From Talpa occidentalis (lineage: Eukaryota; Chordata; Mammalia; Eulipotyphla; Talpidae): a stretch of DNA of 64,000 nucleotides. The position numbers and the translations under genes are program-made. The notes beneath the pieces are model-generated. The model saw only the letters and a program-made list of their open reading frames with translations. It had not been told where the DNA came from and ran no database searches. The stretch spans positions 32,042,329 through 32,106,328 of the forward strand of contig NW_023601212.1 of NCBI RefSeq assembly GCF_014898055.3, in the 5' to 3' direction. The first letter of the stretch is position 1. Each line of letters starts with the position of its first letter. Of the stretch, positions 52,852 through 63,028 are shown piece by piece.

Positions 52852-53169
52852 GGGGCCTCCCCAGTGGCGCAGCGGTTGAGTGCTAGGTTGCGAAGCTGCC
52901 CGCAGCCTCTGCGGCGCCGGTTCGATCCCCGGCTGCTCCCGGCCACCAGAGGAGGGTCCCACATGGCGCGCAGACCTCTCCTGCGCCCGCTGCTCCCCTC
53001 AGCAGTGTACTTCGGTCCCTCTGCCTGCTCTGCTCCCCGCTCTGGCTCTGGTGAATTCTCTCACCCTCCTGCACCTCTGACTGTACCCAGTGCTTGTATA
53101 AACAAAACAAACAAACAAATAAATAAATAAAAGCATGCCTCTATTAAATAAATAAATAATTTTTTTTAA
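52852..53169 (+). mobile_element. tRNA-derived SINE (type B), sense, young-looking
   Basis: Head GGGGCCTCCCCAGTGGCGCA, A box TGGCGCAGCGG, B box GGTTCGATCC, many intact CpGs, and a long CAAA/TAAA tail. The 14-bp duplication AAAAGGAAATTACA is perfect (52838-52851 and 53170-53183). Confidence 0.95.
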
Positions 53170-53284
53170 AAAAGGAAATTACAAATTATAAATAAGAAAT
53201 ATAAAAATATTTAAATACAGCTGATATTTTAGATTAATTTTTAGTGTATTTTTAAATTTTTCAGTAAATTTTTTTAAATTTTTA

Positions 53285-53572
53285 AAATTTTTTAAAGATT
53301 TATTTATTTATTTAAGCACTGGGTACAGTCAGAAGCACAGGAGGGTGAGAGAATTCACCAAGCCAGAGTGGGGAGCAGAGCAGGCAGAAGGACCGAAGTA
53401 CACTGCTGAGGGGAGCAGCGGGCGGCAGGAGAGGTCTGTGCACCATGTGGGACCCTGGCGCTGGCAGCTGGGGATCGAACCGGCACTCGAACCTGCGCTC
53501 GAACCGGCGCTGCAGGGGCTGCGGGCAGCTGCGCAGCCCAGCACTCAACCGCTGCGCCACTGGGGAGGCCCG
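53285..53572 (-). mobile_element. tRNA-derived SINE (type B), antisense
   Basis: Same class as 52852-53169 but inverted, 115 bp away. It ends CGCCACTGGGGAGGCCCG and carries a short internal CGAACC-GGCGC repeat near 53470-53515. CAGTAAATTT and CGGTAAATTT flank it. Confidence 0.92.
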
Positions 53573-53607
53573 GTAAATTTATTTTAAAATAAAATTATTT
53601 GTAATTA

Positions 53608-53671
53608 TGTACTTGTCTTCAGGGTTTTTGGTAATGACTCCACCCCAAGGAGGCCTTTCCAGCAGGTCTGT
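53608..53671 (+). pseudogene. Exon relic: copy of the GH35 gene's signal-peptide exon 3' part and donor
   Basis: 64 bp without indels against 55323-55386, with six mismatches. It keeps the frame from an ATG at 53607 (MYLSSGFLV...) to a donor-like GTCTGT, weaker than the GTATGT of the intact copy. It could be a remnant of a tandem duplication or an alternative first exon. Confidence 0.6.
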
Positions 53672-55288
53672 TTGCCAATGTAGGTAATCAGTATTCCCCT
53701 TCACATGTTATGCCTAGATATGTCATGTTATGTACATCCAGCTGTGAGAAGTCTTTATTTTTTACTTCTTTGACCTTTTTTCTTTCCTCCTCCTTAAACT
53801 CAGAAGCCTCACTTTCTATCTTAGTGTCAGCTACTTTTTATAGGTATTTTTCACGGTCTGATCATCCTCAAGTAAATGTCCAGTACTTGCCTTTGTCACT
53901 GTGATTTGCTTTATTACACAAAGTTCTCTCAAGCTCCTTTTATTTGTCATAAGGGGCAACTTTTGGCGGGAGGAGGCAGGTCCAGCAGAGAGAGGCGGGG
54001 CTGTGCGGGGTGGGGCCGTGGACAGGCGCTGGTCAGCCCCAGCGGGAGCAGGACCGGCAGGTTTCCCCGGTGTCCCCTGGAGAGGCTGCTGCAGAAGCCG
54101 GTGATGACTTCTGCTGCTGGGCAGCCCTGCGCTGGGTAAGATGGGTGCTGACCAGGTCGCCCCTTGGAAGCAGGACACCTGACACCTCTTAGCACCTTCC
54201 ATGCCCGTCTCCCCTTGACTGTCCACGCGTAGAAAGCCCCTCTGGTTTTCAGTGAAGTCAGCTCAAGTTATTTTCTCTGACCTCTTCGTTCAGGTCCCCC
54301 TCATTGCTGTTCTGCTTCTGCTTCTTCCCTTCTGTCTTCTCCCTGAAATCTCTGAGCATCCTCTGAACTTACTCTCTTTCCCTGCACTCTCCAAGTGCAC
54401 CCTGAGGAGTCGCTGGCACCCACAGTGTGTGTGCACACTTCCCTAGTCGATTGTCTGTTGAATCCCTGGGCCCATTCTGTTTTGTCTCTGATTTCACTAA
54501 TTTCTACCCACCCAGTTCGCCTCAGATAGTGCTCGTCAAGCGGATGGTAAAGCAGAAGCTGATGGAGGCGACATTAATGTTAGTTAGTGATTCTGGCAAA
54601 TCATGCGTGTGGCATTCAGGTGGCCTCTGAGCAGGGGGTCCTGGCCTGGCTGGTGCACCCACTCCCCCTGCCCAGTTGCCCGGGCCCCACTGGCGCCTTT
54701 GTTCTGCCCAGCCCCTCAACCTACGTTGGACTGGTAGAATTGTTTATACAAGAAGGTAAGAGCATTCGCCCGAGTGTGTAGCATGAGGAAAACCAAGGCC
54801 ATTCAGACAGTAAGTGTGTCCGGGGCACCAAGCAGATGAGCCCTACAGTAGCTGAAATGTGGAAAATTGGGTTGAAGATAAAAATTGAGAGGAAATCCCT
54901 CTACAGCAGCCAGCTACTCTGCTAGGCAGAGAATGATCAGAGCTCACTCCTTGGCAAGTTGGGCATCCTGCAAATTTCCCAGGGGGTATTCTCTGTTTGT
55001 AAACCTTTGAGGCCTGATCTTCTCTACCATGTAACTGGTGTCTAAACAGTTATTTAGTAAGAGACTCCTCCACACGGCTATTGTCCCTGCAGCAGGCATG
55101 GCCTTGGACTGCTATCTGCTATGAGTTCAGTGCTGCAGGTGTTCCAGGGACAGCTTGGCTGCATTCTGCCTTCCATGGGAACCTTAATTTCCCCACCATC
55201 CCCAAAGACCAAGGCCTTGCTCAGCTCCTGACTCCTCCTTTCCTGCCTGCAGCACAATCTGACTGCTCTTCTGTCCTGTCTGTTTAGC

Positions 55289-55380
55289 ATGCAGGCCTTC
55301 CTGGTCAGACTTTTGGGCATCCTGTACTTGTCTTCAGGGTTATTGGTAATGACTCAACCCCAAGGAGACCATTTCAGCAG
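55289..55380 (+). CDS. GLB1L3: GH35 gene coding exon 1 (signal peptide)
   Basis: 30 codons plus two bases, donor GTATGT at 55381. The ATG is the first after an in-frame TGA at 55229-55231 and has A at -3. The phase matches exon 2 exactly. The encoded N-terminus is a classical hydrophobic signal peptide. Confidence 0.75.
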
Positions 55381-58300
55381 GTATGTGGAGAGGGAAGGAT
55401 GGGAAGCTTCTCTGAACTGATGGGCCCCTTCAGGTAAGGCCTTGCTGATGCTTGTCCTGTGCATCTTCTGGGCAACTTCTCAACTTCTCTTGAACTTCAT
55501 TTATCTCTTTGTCTTCACAGTTTTGGCCAAGCCTCCCTGACTCCCTCCCTCATAAAGACACGCCATGAGGGTCTGAGAGCTGAGGGCTCCCTGTTCATGC
55601 TGGAGGGCTTCCCTTTCTTGATCATAGCAGGAACCATCCACTATTTCCGGGTGCCCAGAGTGTACTGGCGGGACAGCCTGCTGAAGCTGCAGGCTGGTGG
55701 CTTCAACACTGTCACCATGTGAGTGCTGGCCCCACGGAATGTTTTAGGAATTCCCAGCTCAGACTTTATCAGGCCAGTCTCAGTGTTCACCCTCTTAGTA
55801 CTGCTTCACTGTTCTTGGGATGTGAGTCTTGATATCCCAAGAGACTCAAGCTGTTCTGAAAGGCCTCTGGGCCTGAGTGTGTGTTTAACCTTCTGACTGC
55901 TGTGGACACCAGAATTGTGTGCTGGGTCCACAGTGTCTCTCTGTGGGCAGCTCCTCTGAGCACACAAGTGTCTCTTGTGGTCTCCTGTCCACTTCCACCC
56001 CAGGCTGTTTTTAAGCACCAGATGCAGTAATGGGTGGGATGTAGTTGATAGGCTGGGAATTGTTCTCTTTTCTTCTCCTGCACAGAGCCTCATCCTGGGG
56101 TGTTTGCTTCTATTATTGAACATGCTTGAGCTGTAGTTTCTCCAAGCATATTTGTTTTGGTGTTAGCCCTAAGGTGGGGTGGGGGAACAGGCATTTTGAA
56201 TAACTCACCTCCGGCTGCACATAGTAGCCTCTTCTATGAGGACTCCCGAGTGCTCTAATCTGCTTTTCCCTGCAGATTCAGGCTCCAGCAGGGTCAACCT
56301 GCACCCTAGCCCTGCAGCTCTCCAACAGTGCACCCTGAGTCCTGGGTGCCAACCCTCGCACCTCCTTATCCAGTGCATGGTGGAGTCTTGGGGTTTACCA
56401 ACTGCCTTTCCCTCTTGTGAATTTCATCATCCTGTTATCACTACAAAATGGACTTTAATTTTTTCCCTGTCCTTTCTCCTGGGCCATCGCTCCTAGCGTG
56501 TGCTGTGATTGTCCATTTTTCACTCAGGGTTTTTGTGGTTTGTTTTTGGGCTATATTTCACCACAATTTAGTTGTGATCGTCTGGGGGAAGGGAGCTCAG
56601 TGTCTCCACTTTGCTACCATCTTGCAGGACTCCTGTTTTCCATTATTTATAGTTTCTTTTGTTCTGTCTTTAAGTTCATTGATCTTTTATTCTGCTATAT
56701 CCAACCTGTTGTTAGTCTCAGCCAGCATATTTTTCATTTCCTCCTATTAACAGTATGAAGCATTTTTTGAAGTGAATCAGTTATTTTAAATTAAATGAAA
56801 TTAAATAAAGTTTTCTGCAAGAAATTTAGAACACGAATTTGTGAGGATAAATTCCATTTGTGAGAGCAAACAGTAGCCCTGGAGCTGAGAAATAGCTTTA
56901 CTTCTTGGCAGAATTTGTGAGGTCACAGCTTTGTGAACCTGGAATGCTCTGTAAAATCCTGTATTTCTCCTTCTCTGTGTTGAAGAGCTCACCTTCCTGA
57001 TTTCTGGGCATAGGCAGCTTCTTGAAGTAAGCATCATGGAGATATCTGATACCACTAATGTAAACTTTGGTGGAGGTGGCAGTGACAAATCTCCGGTGTG
57101 TTCTACACAGAAGACCTCGATTAAGGGACAGAGGTCCAGTCACAAGAAGCAAGTCGTGCTCAGCTACTTCAGGAAGACCACCTCTGTGGCCCCCACCCTC
57201 TGTGGCTCCCAGTCAGATGGTCAGGGTGGTCCCAGCAGTGACACCAGCTCAGTTTTCTCACATCCTGATACAAAGATTCTTTGCTGTGGATCAACAGTGT
57301 TTGAGGCACCTATTCAGTGGGATGGTATCTAGGCTTTGGTGACGATTCACCACATGCCTGCTTGTCATTCTTCACCACCCACTGGTTTTGTGACAGTCTC
57401 GAGAACATTCTCTTTCTTTGCAATTCTGGATTTAACTGTTAAATACTTCCGTGATATTTGGCCTTACTGGAATATAGAAAAGACTGGAATATCTGCCAAT
57501 TCCTCACCAGACTGGCGTTTCGACTGCAGTGGAGTTTCCCCTTCATAGGTGTTTTGGCTACAGATTTCTTCTCTTTAATAATAAGAATCTCAGCCTTTGC
57601 ACCCACCATTTTGCAAGATGGAGAAATAGCAAGAGTATTTTTAATTTCATATATCTTTATGATCTGGAATTTCCACTTGAGTCTTTTTTGTAGCTCTTGT
57701 TTTTCTCTTCCTTTGGTCACATTTTCCTTGGCTTATTAAAAATACGATCTATTTGTAATTTCATGCTGCGTGTCCTTTCTGGGTTTGTGTATACTGACAG
57801 ATATTTCTTCTGGTAATGTGTCCTATTTTCCTGTTTCTTTGAACGTCCAGCAATTTTCTTCTAGTGGATGCTGGGTATTATGAATCTTATGTCATGGACT
57901 TCTGGATTTCATTTTATTTATTTAAATAATATTATATAACCTAGTCCTGGAAACTTTTCAGCTCTCCTTGTTTTCCATTTTATGATGAAACTTTTACATT
58001 TTTGTTGTTACAGGTTTACTTTTTTATATGCTTAAATAAATTTTTGGTTGTATACTAGAGTATATTACATACATGTATAAATTAAGTTATAACAAGTCCA
58101 GACTCATGGAAAAATATTGGCAGCTTGGATCTTTGGGCATTTGAGAGAGGAAAATTGGAAGGTAATTCACAGTGCACACATGCAGATTTGGCTACTGAAA
58201 TATTCAACTTCCTTCATATAGAGATAGTCCAGGTGCTATATTAAAACTGGAGGAATCAGTATGGGTGAATAAAGTGAAAGGTTTTTATGATTCTCTTTTT

Positions 58301-61300
58301 CCTTATTGCAGGTATATTCCCTGGAATCTTCATGAACCGAAAAGAAACCAATATTATTTTACACAAAACTTGGATTTGCAGTATGTGTGAATGCTTAAGT
58401 TACCTATTTCTTTGCTCAGAGATGGGGTGTGACTTGGTGAGATCCTATGAAGCAACAGGGGGCACCTTACTTTGTACCTTGAGAACCATCAGGAGACTCT
58501 GATGATTTTGTTGCCTGGGCTGAAGTCCTTTGAACTGTGATTCTGTTATTTGCAGTGGAGCCTGGACCTTAATGTCTGAGGTGCATTTTATTCATGGTGT
58601 GGCTTAGAAAAAGTATGTCCTGAGAGCTATGGTTTTACTCTAACATGGGTTAATCTAACAGGAACCTGCTACCTCAGTTATATGAAGAGATTTCTAAGCT
58701 ATTGTTTACAGGGATTCAAGACAGGATGCAAATAGAGTCACTATTTCTTCAAACATTTGTATGAGCCACCTGCTGTAGTTCAGACTGTCTCTGGTGGTGG
58801 AGATATCTGCCAAAAGTAAGGATTCTCTGTGGATGTGAGTAATAACATACTAAGGGCATACAACCAAAACAAGGGGAACAGATGATGGAAGGCAAGAGTG
58901 AAGTAAATTTGAAGGTTGAACAGGTGTTAGAGGGGCCTGAATGATATTTCACACAGGGGATTCAGCAAAGCAAAGTCAGATATTTTAAATCAATTCAGGC
59001 TGTGATAGCTGCTGTAACAAGTAAGCCTCAATATCTTTTAGCAATAAAGGTTTATTTTCATTTAGTAAAATCTAAGGTAACTATTCCTGGTGATCATATG
59101 TTTCTCTTACAAGAACTACTGGGAGGATTCTCAGCCTTCCTATTTTGTGGCAAAATCATCTTTATCATCGCACTTGCAAACCAACATTCTTGCCTGCATC
59201 AAGTCAGTCAGAGGTAGGGAAAGTATAGGGAAGGTTTATTTGGGAACTGAAACACACTACCTCTTTCTGTTCACATTCTGTTGACTTGAAGTCAATCACA
59301 CAGCCACGTCTTTACCCATGAGAGTCTGGGAAATGCAGATAAGCTATGTGTCCAGGAAGAAAAGAGAATAGATTTAGTGATTACCTTTCCACCAGTCATT
59401 ATATTTTCTGGGTACCATAGATCATGTTGTCCAGCTCTTCTTATTCTAGGTGGAAAAATTGTCAGAAATAAATCTGGAGAGCTAGGAAGTGACCACATCC
59501 TGGACTTATAAACCATCTTACAGAATTTGGAATCCATCCTTATGGCATTGGGGGGTTTTTTGAAATTTTTTTATTTGGAAATTTTTTATTTGTTTTTTGA
59601 AAATTTTTTATTTGCAAGAGGAAAAAACATGGTGGCAGTAGTTTTAAGAGACAGATTAACATAGTAGTTAAGATTTCATTGCTCTTTCCCAAATATTAGG
59701 GAGTCTCTTTCCCTAATTACTTCTACTAAAAATGTGATTTTGAGGATGCTCTAACTCCTTTAAGCTTTTATTTTCATATCTGTAAAATGGAGATATTATT
59801 GATACCTAGCTCATAGAACTATCAAATAAAATAATAGAAAATTGAACTGTAGTGCCTAATGTTGATACAGTATAAAAACTGACTTCCCTTTTGGTTGTTG
59901 GTGATGATGTTGTTATTGACAGCAATGGGAGAAACATTGGAAGAGGGTAAGAAGGAAGGAAAGCAACCAAAAACTCACGTGTGGAATGATGAGTTCTTAA
60001 CCAATATGGTAGCAGTAGGAGCTCAAAGGAGTTTTACATTTAAAACACTAAGTAGGAGGAATAAGCATGATTTGGTGCTAGGTTGAAAAAGTAGGAGGTG
60101 AGGAAGGAGGAGGAGCAGGGATGATTTGGACATTTTTGCCTTAGACATCTTTCCTCCATGGTGAGGCCACTTATGATATAGGAGAGGGGTCGGGGGGGGG
60201 GAAGTAATCTTAGGAGGAAATGTTGGGGTGTGGTTTAGGATTTATAGACTCTCACATCAATGAGAAGTGAGAATGTGCCTTGACTGAGTCCATTTCTTAC
60301 TGAGTGTAGGGCTACCTGTCCTGGATCATGGACTGCAAGGACTTTTGTGGGCCAGACTGGAAGTTTCACCTTCTAATCTCAGAAGAGACCTCAGAAAGAA
60401 GCGCAGCATTGATTCCAAGTCCCAGCGTTTGGTGTAAAATTATCTTCATTGCTTTGCTTCCAGGGTTTTTATAACGATGGCTTCACAGGTGGGGCTGTGG
60501 GTCATTCTGTGTCCGGGCCCCTACATCGGTAGCGACTTAGACCTCGGAGGCCTGCCTAGGTAAGTTATGCTCTGTGGACCCCTGGCCATGACTCTGTGTG
60601 GGTCCCAAGCATGTTCTAGTGCAACTTAGAGAAAAGTGTTTTGCTTGGTTTTTTAGGTAATTAAAAAAAATCTGTACTATTTTTTTTCCATTTAATGACA
60701 TAAAATCAGCTTTAAAATGTTGGGGAAAAAATAAAATATTGGGGATTTTATATTTGTTTTTTTAATTGGAATTTTATTTATTTATTTATTTATTTTATAC
60801 ATTTTTACATCATTTTTCATTTTTGCACAATGTATGCATTTTCATCTTGGTTATAGTCCCCATACAATTCCCACCCTCCTTGTTTTGAAAACCTAATTAT
60901 AAAAAAGTAAAAATCAAAATCAACAAGCAACTATAAACGAGAGTATTTGTTTTTTATAAACCTCCATGTTTGCAGTACAAATTCATAGAGTACTTTTTTT
61001 AAAAATGAAAAGGAATGGCTACTACTTAAGCAGTTGTGTTCATGAGTTTGAAATTTTGTGGTGGCAAAATAGAAAGAAATTGGGTTAGTTATTTCTTTTA
61101 AAGAGGTTAATTTTTTTTTACTTCCAATTTTTTTTAATTGTACAGTAGTAAAATACACATAACAAAGTTTACCATTTAAAATGACCATTTGTGATAATTA
61201 GTACATCCAAAATGTTAAGGAACCATCATCTATGGAATCCCCATGTCCATCATTCTCTATTTCTCCTTCTCCCAGGCCCTGGCAACCACTAATTTGCTTT

Positions 61301-63028
61301 CAGATAGTTCCTATGGATTTGCCTATTCTGTTTATTTTATATAAATGGAATCATAAAATATGACTTTTGTATCTGGCTCCTTTCCCTTAGCATATTGTTT
61401 TCAAGGTTTATCCATGTTGAAGCATGTGCCATTTCTTCTTTCCTTTTTTATAGTCAAATAATATTCCATTAGAGAGCATTTTTAAAAAATAACTTTGAAA
61501 CAGTTTCACAAAAATCTTCCTCCAGATTAGGAGTTGGCAAACTGATTAGGTAAAAGACCAGAAAATAAATATCTTCAGCTTTGAGGGCAGTCTCTGTTGC
61601 AATGACTCAACCTTGCTGTTGTAGCAGGAAGGTAGCCATGGCAATATGTAAACAAATGGGTATGGCTGTTTTCCAGTAAAACTTTATTTAAAAAAAAAAA
61701 ACTTTATTTACAGAAACAGACAGTGGATCTGATTTGGCCATTGGACTTCAGTTTGATCACCCCTGCTCTACATTATTTCATCTTTATATAGCCCTTATTT
61801 GCATTTTGAAGAGAGAAGGGATGCTTAAGGAGCTGAGCTAGTTGTAACTGAGATATAGCTTGTGTCCAGTTACAAATTTGACTGCTAAAAATGGACTAAA
61901 ATTTCATAATGTACTGTTCCAATGTGACTGTGCAAATCTGGATGGTCCATGCCCACTCATATGCTTAAACTTGTCTTACTGCTATCTCCCATTCCAAGAT
62001 GGAGTCTTGCCTTTTTAATCCTAGTTGGTTACTCCAGGATCCAAACATGAAGCTGAGAACAACTTACAAGGGCTTCACTAAAGCAATGAATAACTATTTT
62101 GATAAGCTGATTCCTAGGATAAAATCACTCCAGGTAAAACCCAGTTCCCCATCTCTGAAACCAAGGGAAACAATTACCTGAATTGCTTTTCTAGATTGGG
62201 ACAACTTTCTATTACTCAGAAACAGGAAGCATATGTATCAGCTAAGTCAAATTCCTTATTTAAAAAATATCAGATTTTTATGTCCTGATTTTCTGTCTAT
62301 CCCCACTACCTACATGCCTTTTTTTCCTGTCAGTATTCCAGGAACTGCACTCTGTATGTTTTTGTTTTATTTATTTGCTCTCCATCACCATAAATGGGGA
62401 ATTAATGATAGTTCTTGAAATGTCTTGTTATTCCTTTACAAATAATAGACTATATGGATGATGTTAGGTCAGTGATTTTTTTTTTAGAAGTTACAATGTT
62501 TGATTTCTTATATACCTCTCCTGAAATAAAACCATGGTGTTATTTATACTCATTAAGTAGATATAGTGTCCCTTTTTATTTCTAAAATGCTTAGGAAAGA
62601 GGACCAGGAAGAAAATGAGTAGAGGAAAGGAAGAAATATGTAATATCTAGGTATCAAGCTTTGCACTGGGCAATTAATATTTACCTACCATAATCATTTG
62701 AAGATGCTATTGTAGATTAAGTGGAGGCAATGACAGGCCCCTGTATGGTCAGGAGAGGACTTTCACAAGGTGTGAATTACTAGGCATAGAATTGGTTCTT
62801 AACATGGGTATCCAGAGTTAATTAGACTCAGGGAAACCAGTAATGTACCTAATATATATGTAGAGAAGCAGATTGTGAAAATCCAGCCTTCACCCCTTGT
62901 AGTCTCATTCTCAAACTCATCTCCCTAATCCTCAGTTCAAAAATGGAGGCCCCATCATCGCTGTGCAGATCGAGAATGAATATGGTTCATATAATATGGA
63001 TAAAAGATACTTGCGGTATGTTCAAAAG
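55289..63028 (+). CDS. GLB1L3: Beta-galactosidase-1-like (GH35) gene, 5' part; GLB1L3 by position, possibly an extra paralog
   Basis: Six exons join in phase (55289-55380, 55521-55718, 58312-58380, 60464-60559, 62025-62133, 62936-63028) to give the first 219 residues; GLB1L2/3 proteins are about 640, so the gene runs on past the window. A signal peptide ([20 protein letters not shown]) starts it. GH35 landmarks follow: [19 protein letters not shown] (98-106), [13 protein letters not shown] (132-144) and [15 protein letters not shown] with the acid/base Glu203 in NEYG. GH35 enzymes cleave terminal beta-galactose in lysosomes or outside the cell; activity of GLB1L3 is not well known. The symbol rests on synteny. 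Against human GLB1L3 as I recall it, the protein looks more divergent than the neighbouring genes are. The frame is intact with GT-AG sites throughout. Confidence 0.8.
55521..55718 (+). CDS. GLB1L3: GH35 gene coding exon 2
   Basis: Encodes [15 protein letters not shown] to [10 protein letters not shown]. Acceptor TCTTCACAG, donor GTGAGT. Contains the family block [17 protein letters not shown]. Confidence 0.92.
55719..58311 (+). other. GH35 gene intron 2 (2.6 kb): contents
   Basis: It holds the RPL6 processed pseudogene (56826-57609) and LINE-like text after it (about 57.62-58.0 kb, e.g. TTTCTTTGAACGTCCAGCAA). 56.25-56.76 kb looks like an interspersed repeat that I cannot name. Confidence 0.6.
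56826..57609 (-). pseudogene. RPL6: RPL6 processed pseudogene
   Basis: Read on the minus strand it carries the ribosomal protein L6 sequence from start to stop without introns. It starts near 57609 and reads [13 protein letters not shown], then (in shifted frames) [53 protein letters not shown] and [10 protein letters not shown]. About 784 bp remain of the 867-bp RPL6 coding length. Several frameshifts and stop codons break it, for example FLK-stop near 57170. It is a reverse-transcribed copy in an intron of the GH35 gene, antisense to it. Not functional as L6. I identified it by recalled motifs, not by a search. Confidence 0.9.
58312..58380 (+). CDS. GLB1L3: GH35 gene coding exon 3
   Basis: Encodes [17 protein letters not shown]..., in phase on both sides. 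Acceptor TATTGCAG, donor GTATGT. Confidence 0.92.
58381..60463 (+). other. GH35 gene intron 3 (2.1 kb): contents
   Basis: No clear repeat with ends that I can name, though 58.98-59.5 kb resembles an old interspersed element. A G-run lies at about 60191-60200. Confidence 0.5.
60464..60559 (+). CDS. GLB1L3: GH35 gene coding exon 4
   Basis: Encodes [20 protein letters not shown] and [11 protein letters not shown]. Acceptor CTTCCAG, donor GTAAGT. Unusual residues C136, G142 and D144 are here. Confidence 0.92.
60756..60880 (-). mobile_element. L1 3'-end fragment (short, antisense)
   Basis: ACATTTTTACATCATTTTTC and TAGTCCCCATACAATTCCC match the copies at 17.3 and 45.4 kb. A TTTA microsatellite lies at its left edge. 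Confidence 0.7.
61130..61480 (-). mobile_element. Old L1 3'-end fragment (antisense)
   Basis: Typical reverse text (GTTTACCATTTAAAATGACC, CCTGGCAACCACTAATTTGC, CAAATAATATTCCATT) of an L1 3' end. Confidence 0.8.
61530..61768 (+). mobile_element. hAT-type nonautonomous DNA transposon fossil (same family as 24600-24840)
   Basis: AGGAGTTGGCAAACTGATTA, GTAAACAAATGGGTATGGCTG and TTTGATCACCCCTGCTC. An A-run duplicates ACTTTATTTA inside it. Confidence 0.7.
62025..62133 (+). CDS. GLB1L3: GH35 gene coding exon 5
   Basis: Encodes [19 protein letters not shown] to IPRIKSLQ. Acceptor ATCCTAG, donor GTAAAA. Confidence 0.92.
62936..63028 (+). CDS. GLB1L3: GH35 gene coding exon 6 (catalytic acid/base)
   Basis: 31 codons, [18 protein letters not shown] to YVQK. 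Acceptor CCTCAG, donor GTAAGT. It matches the GH35 signature around the acid/base Glu. The next exon is outside the window. Confidence 0.93.

Larger units (their letters stand above)
43171..55288. other. Intergenic region between ACAD8 and the GH35 gene
   Basis: About 12 kb of repeat-rich DNA: eight SINEs, several L1 pieces (44.6-44.96, 45.41-45.65, 47.1-47.6, 49.9-50.6 and 50.7-51.5 kb) and AT-rich stretches at 47.7-48.1, 49.1-49.9 and 52.1-52.8 kb. A small GC-rich island is near 53.95-54.15 kb. No gene is supported. Confidence 0.7.

Noticed and set aside
54104..54135. ATG with a GTAAGA donor in a small GC-rich island, phase-compatible with GH35 exon 2
   Set aside because: It would give a short N-terminus without a signal peptide. 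The exon at 55289-55380 is closer, encodes a clear signal peptide and also fits the phase. The island could still be an upstream non-coding exon.
54252..54446. Leucine-rich ORF (64 codons) resembling a signal peptide
   Set aside because: It lies in pyrimidine-rich DNA, its phase does not lead into the GH35 exons, and no fitting donor was found.
57036..57342. Plus-strand ORFs of 98 and 91 codons
   Set aside because: They are antisense to the RPL6 pseudogene and have no independent support.
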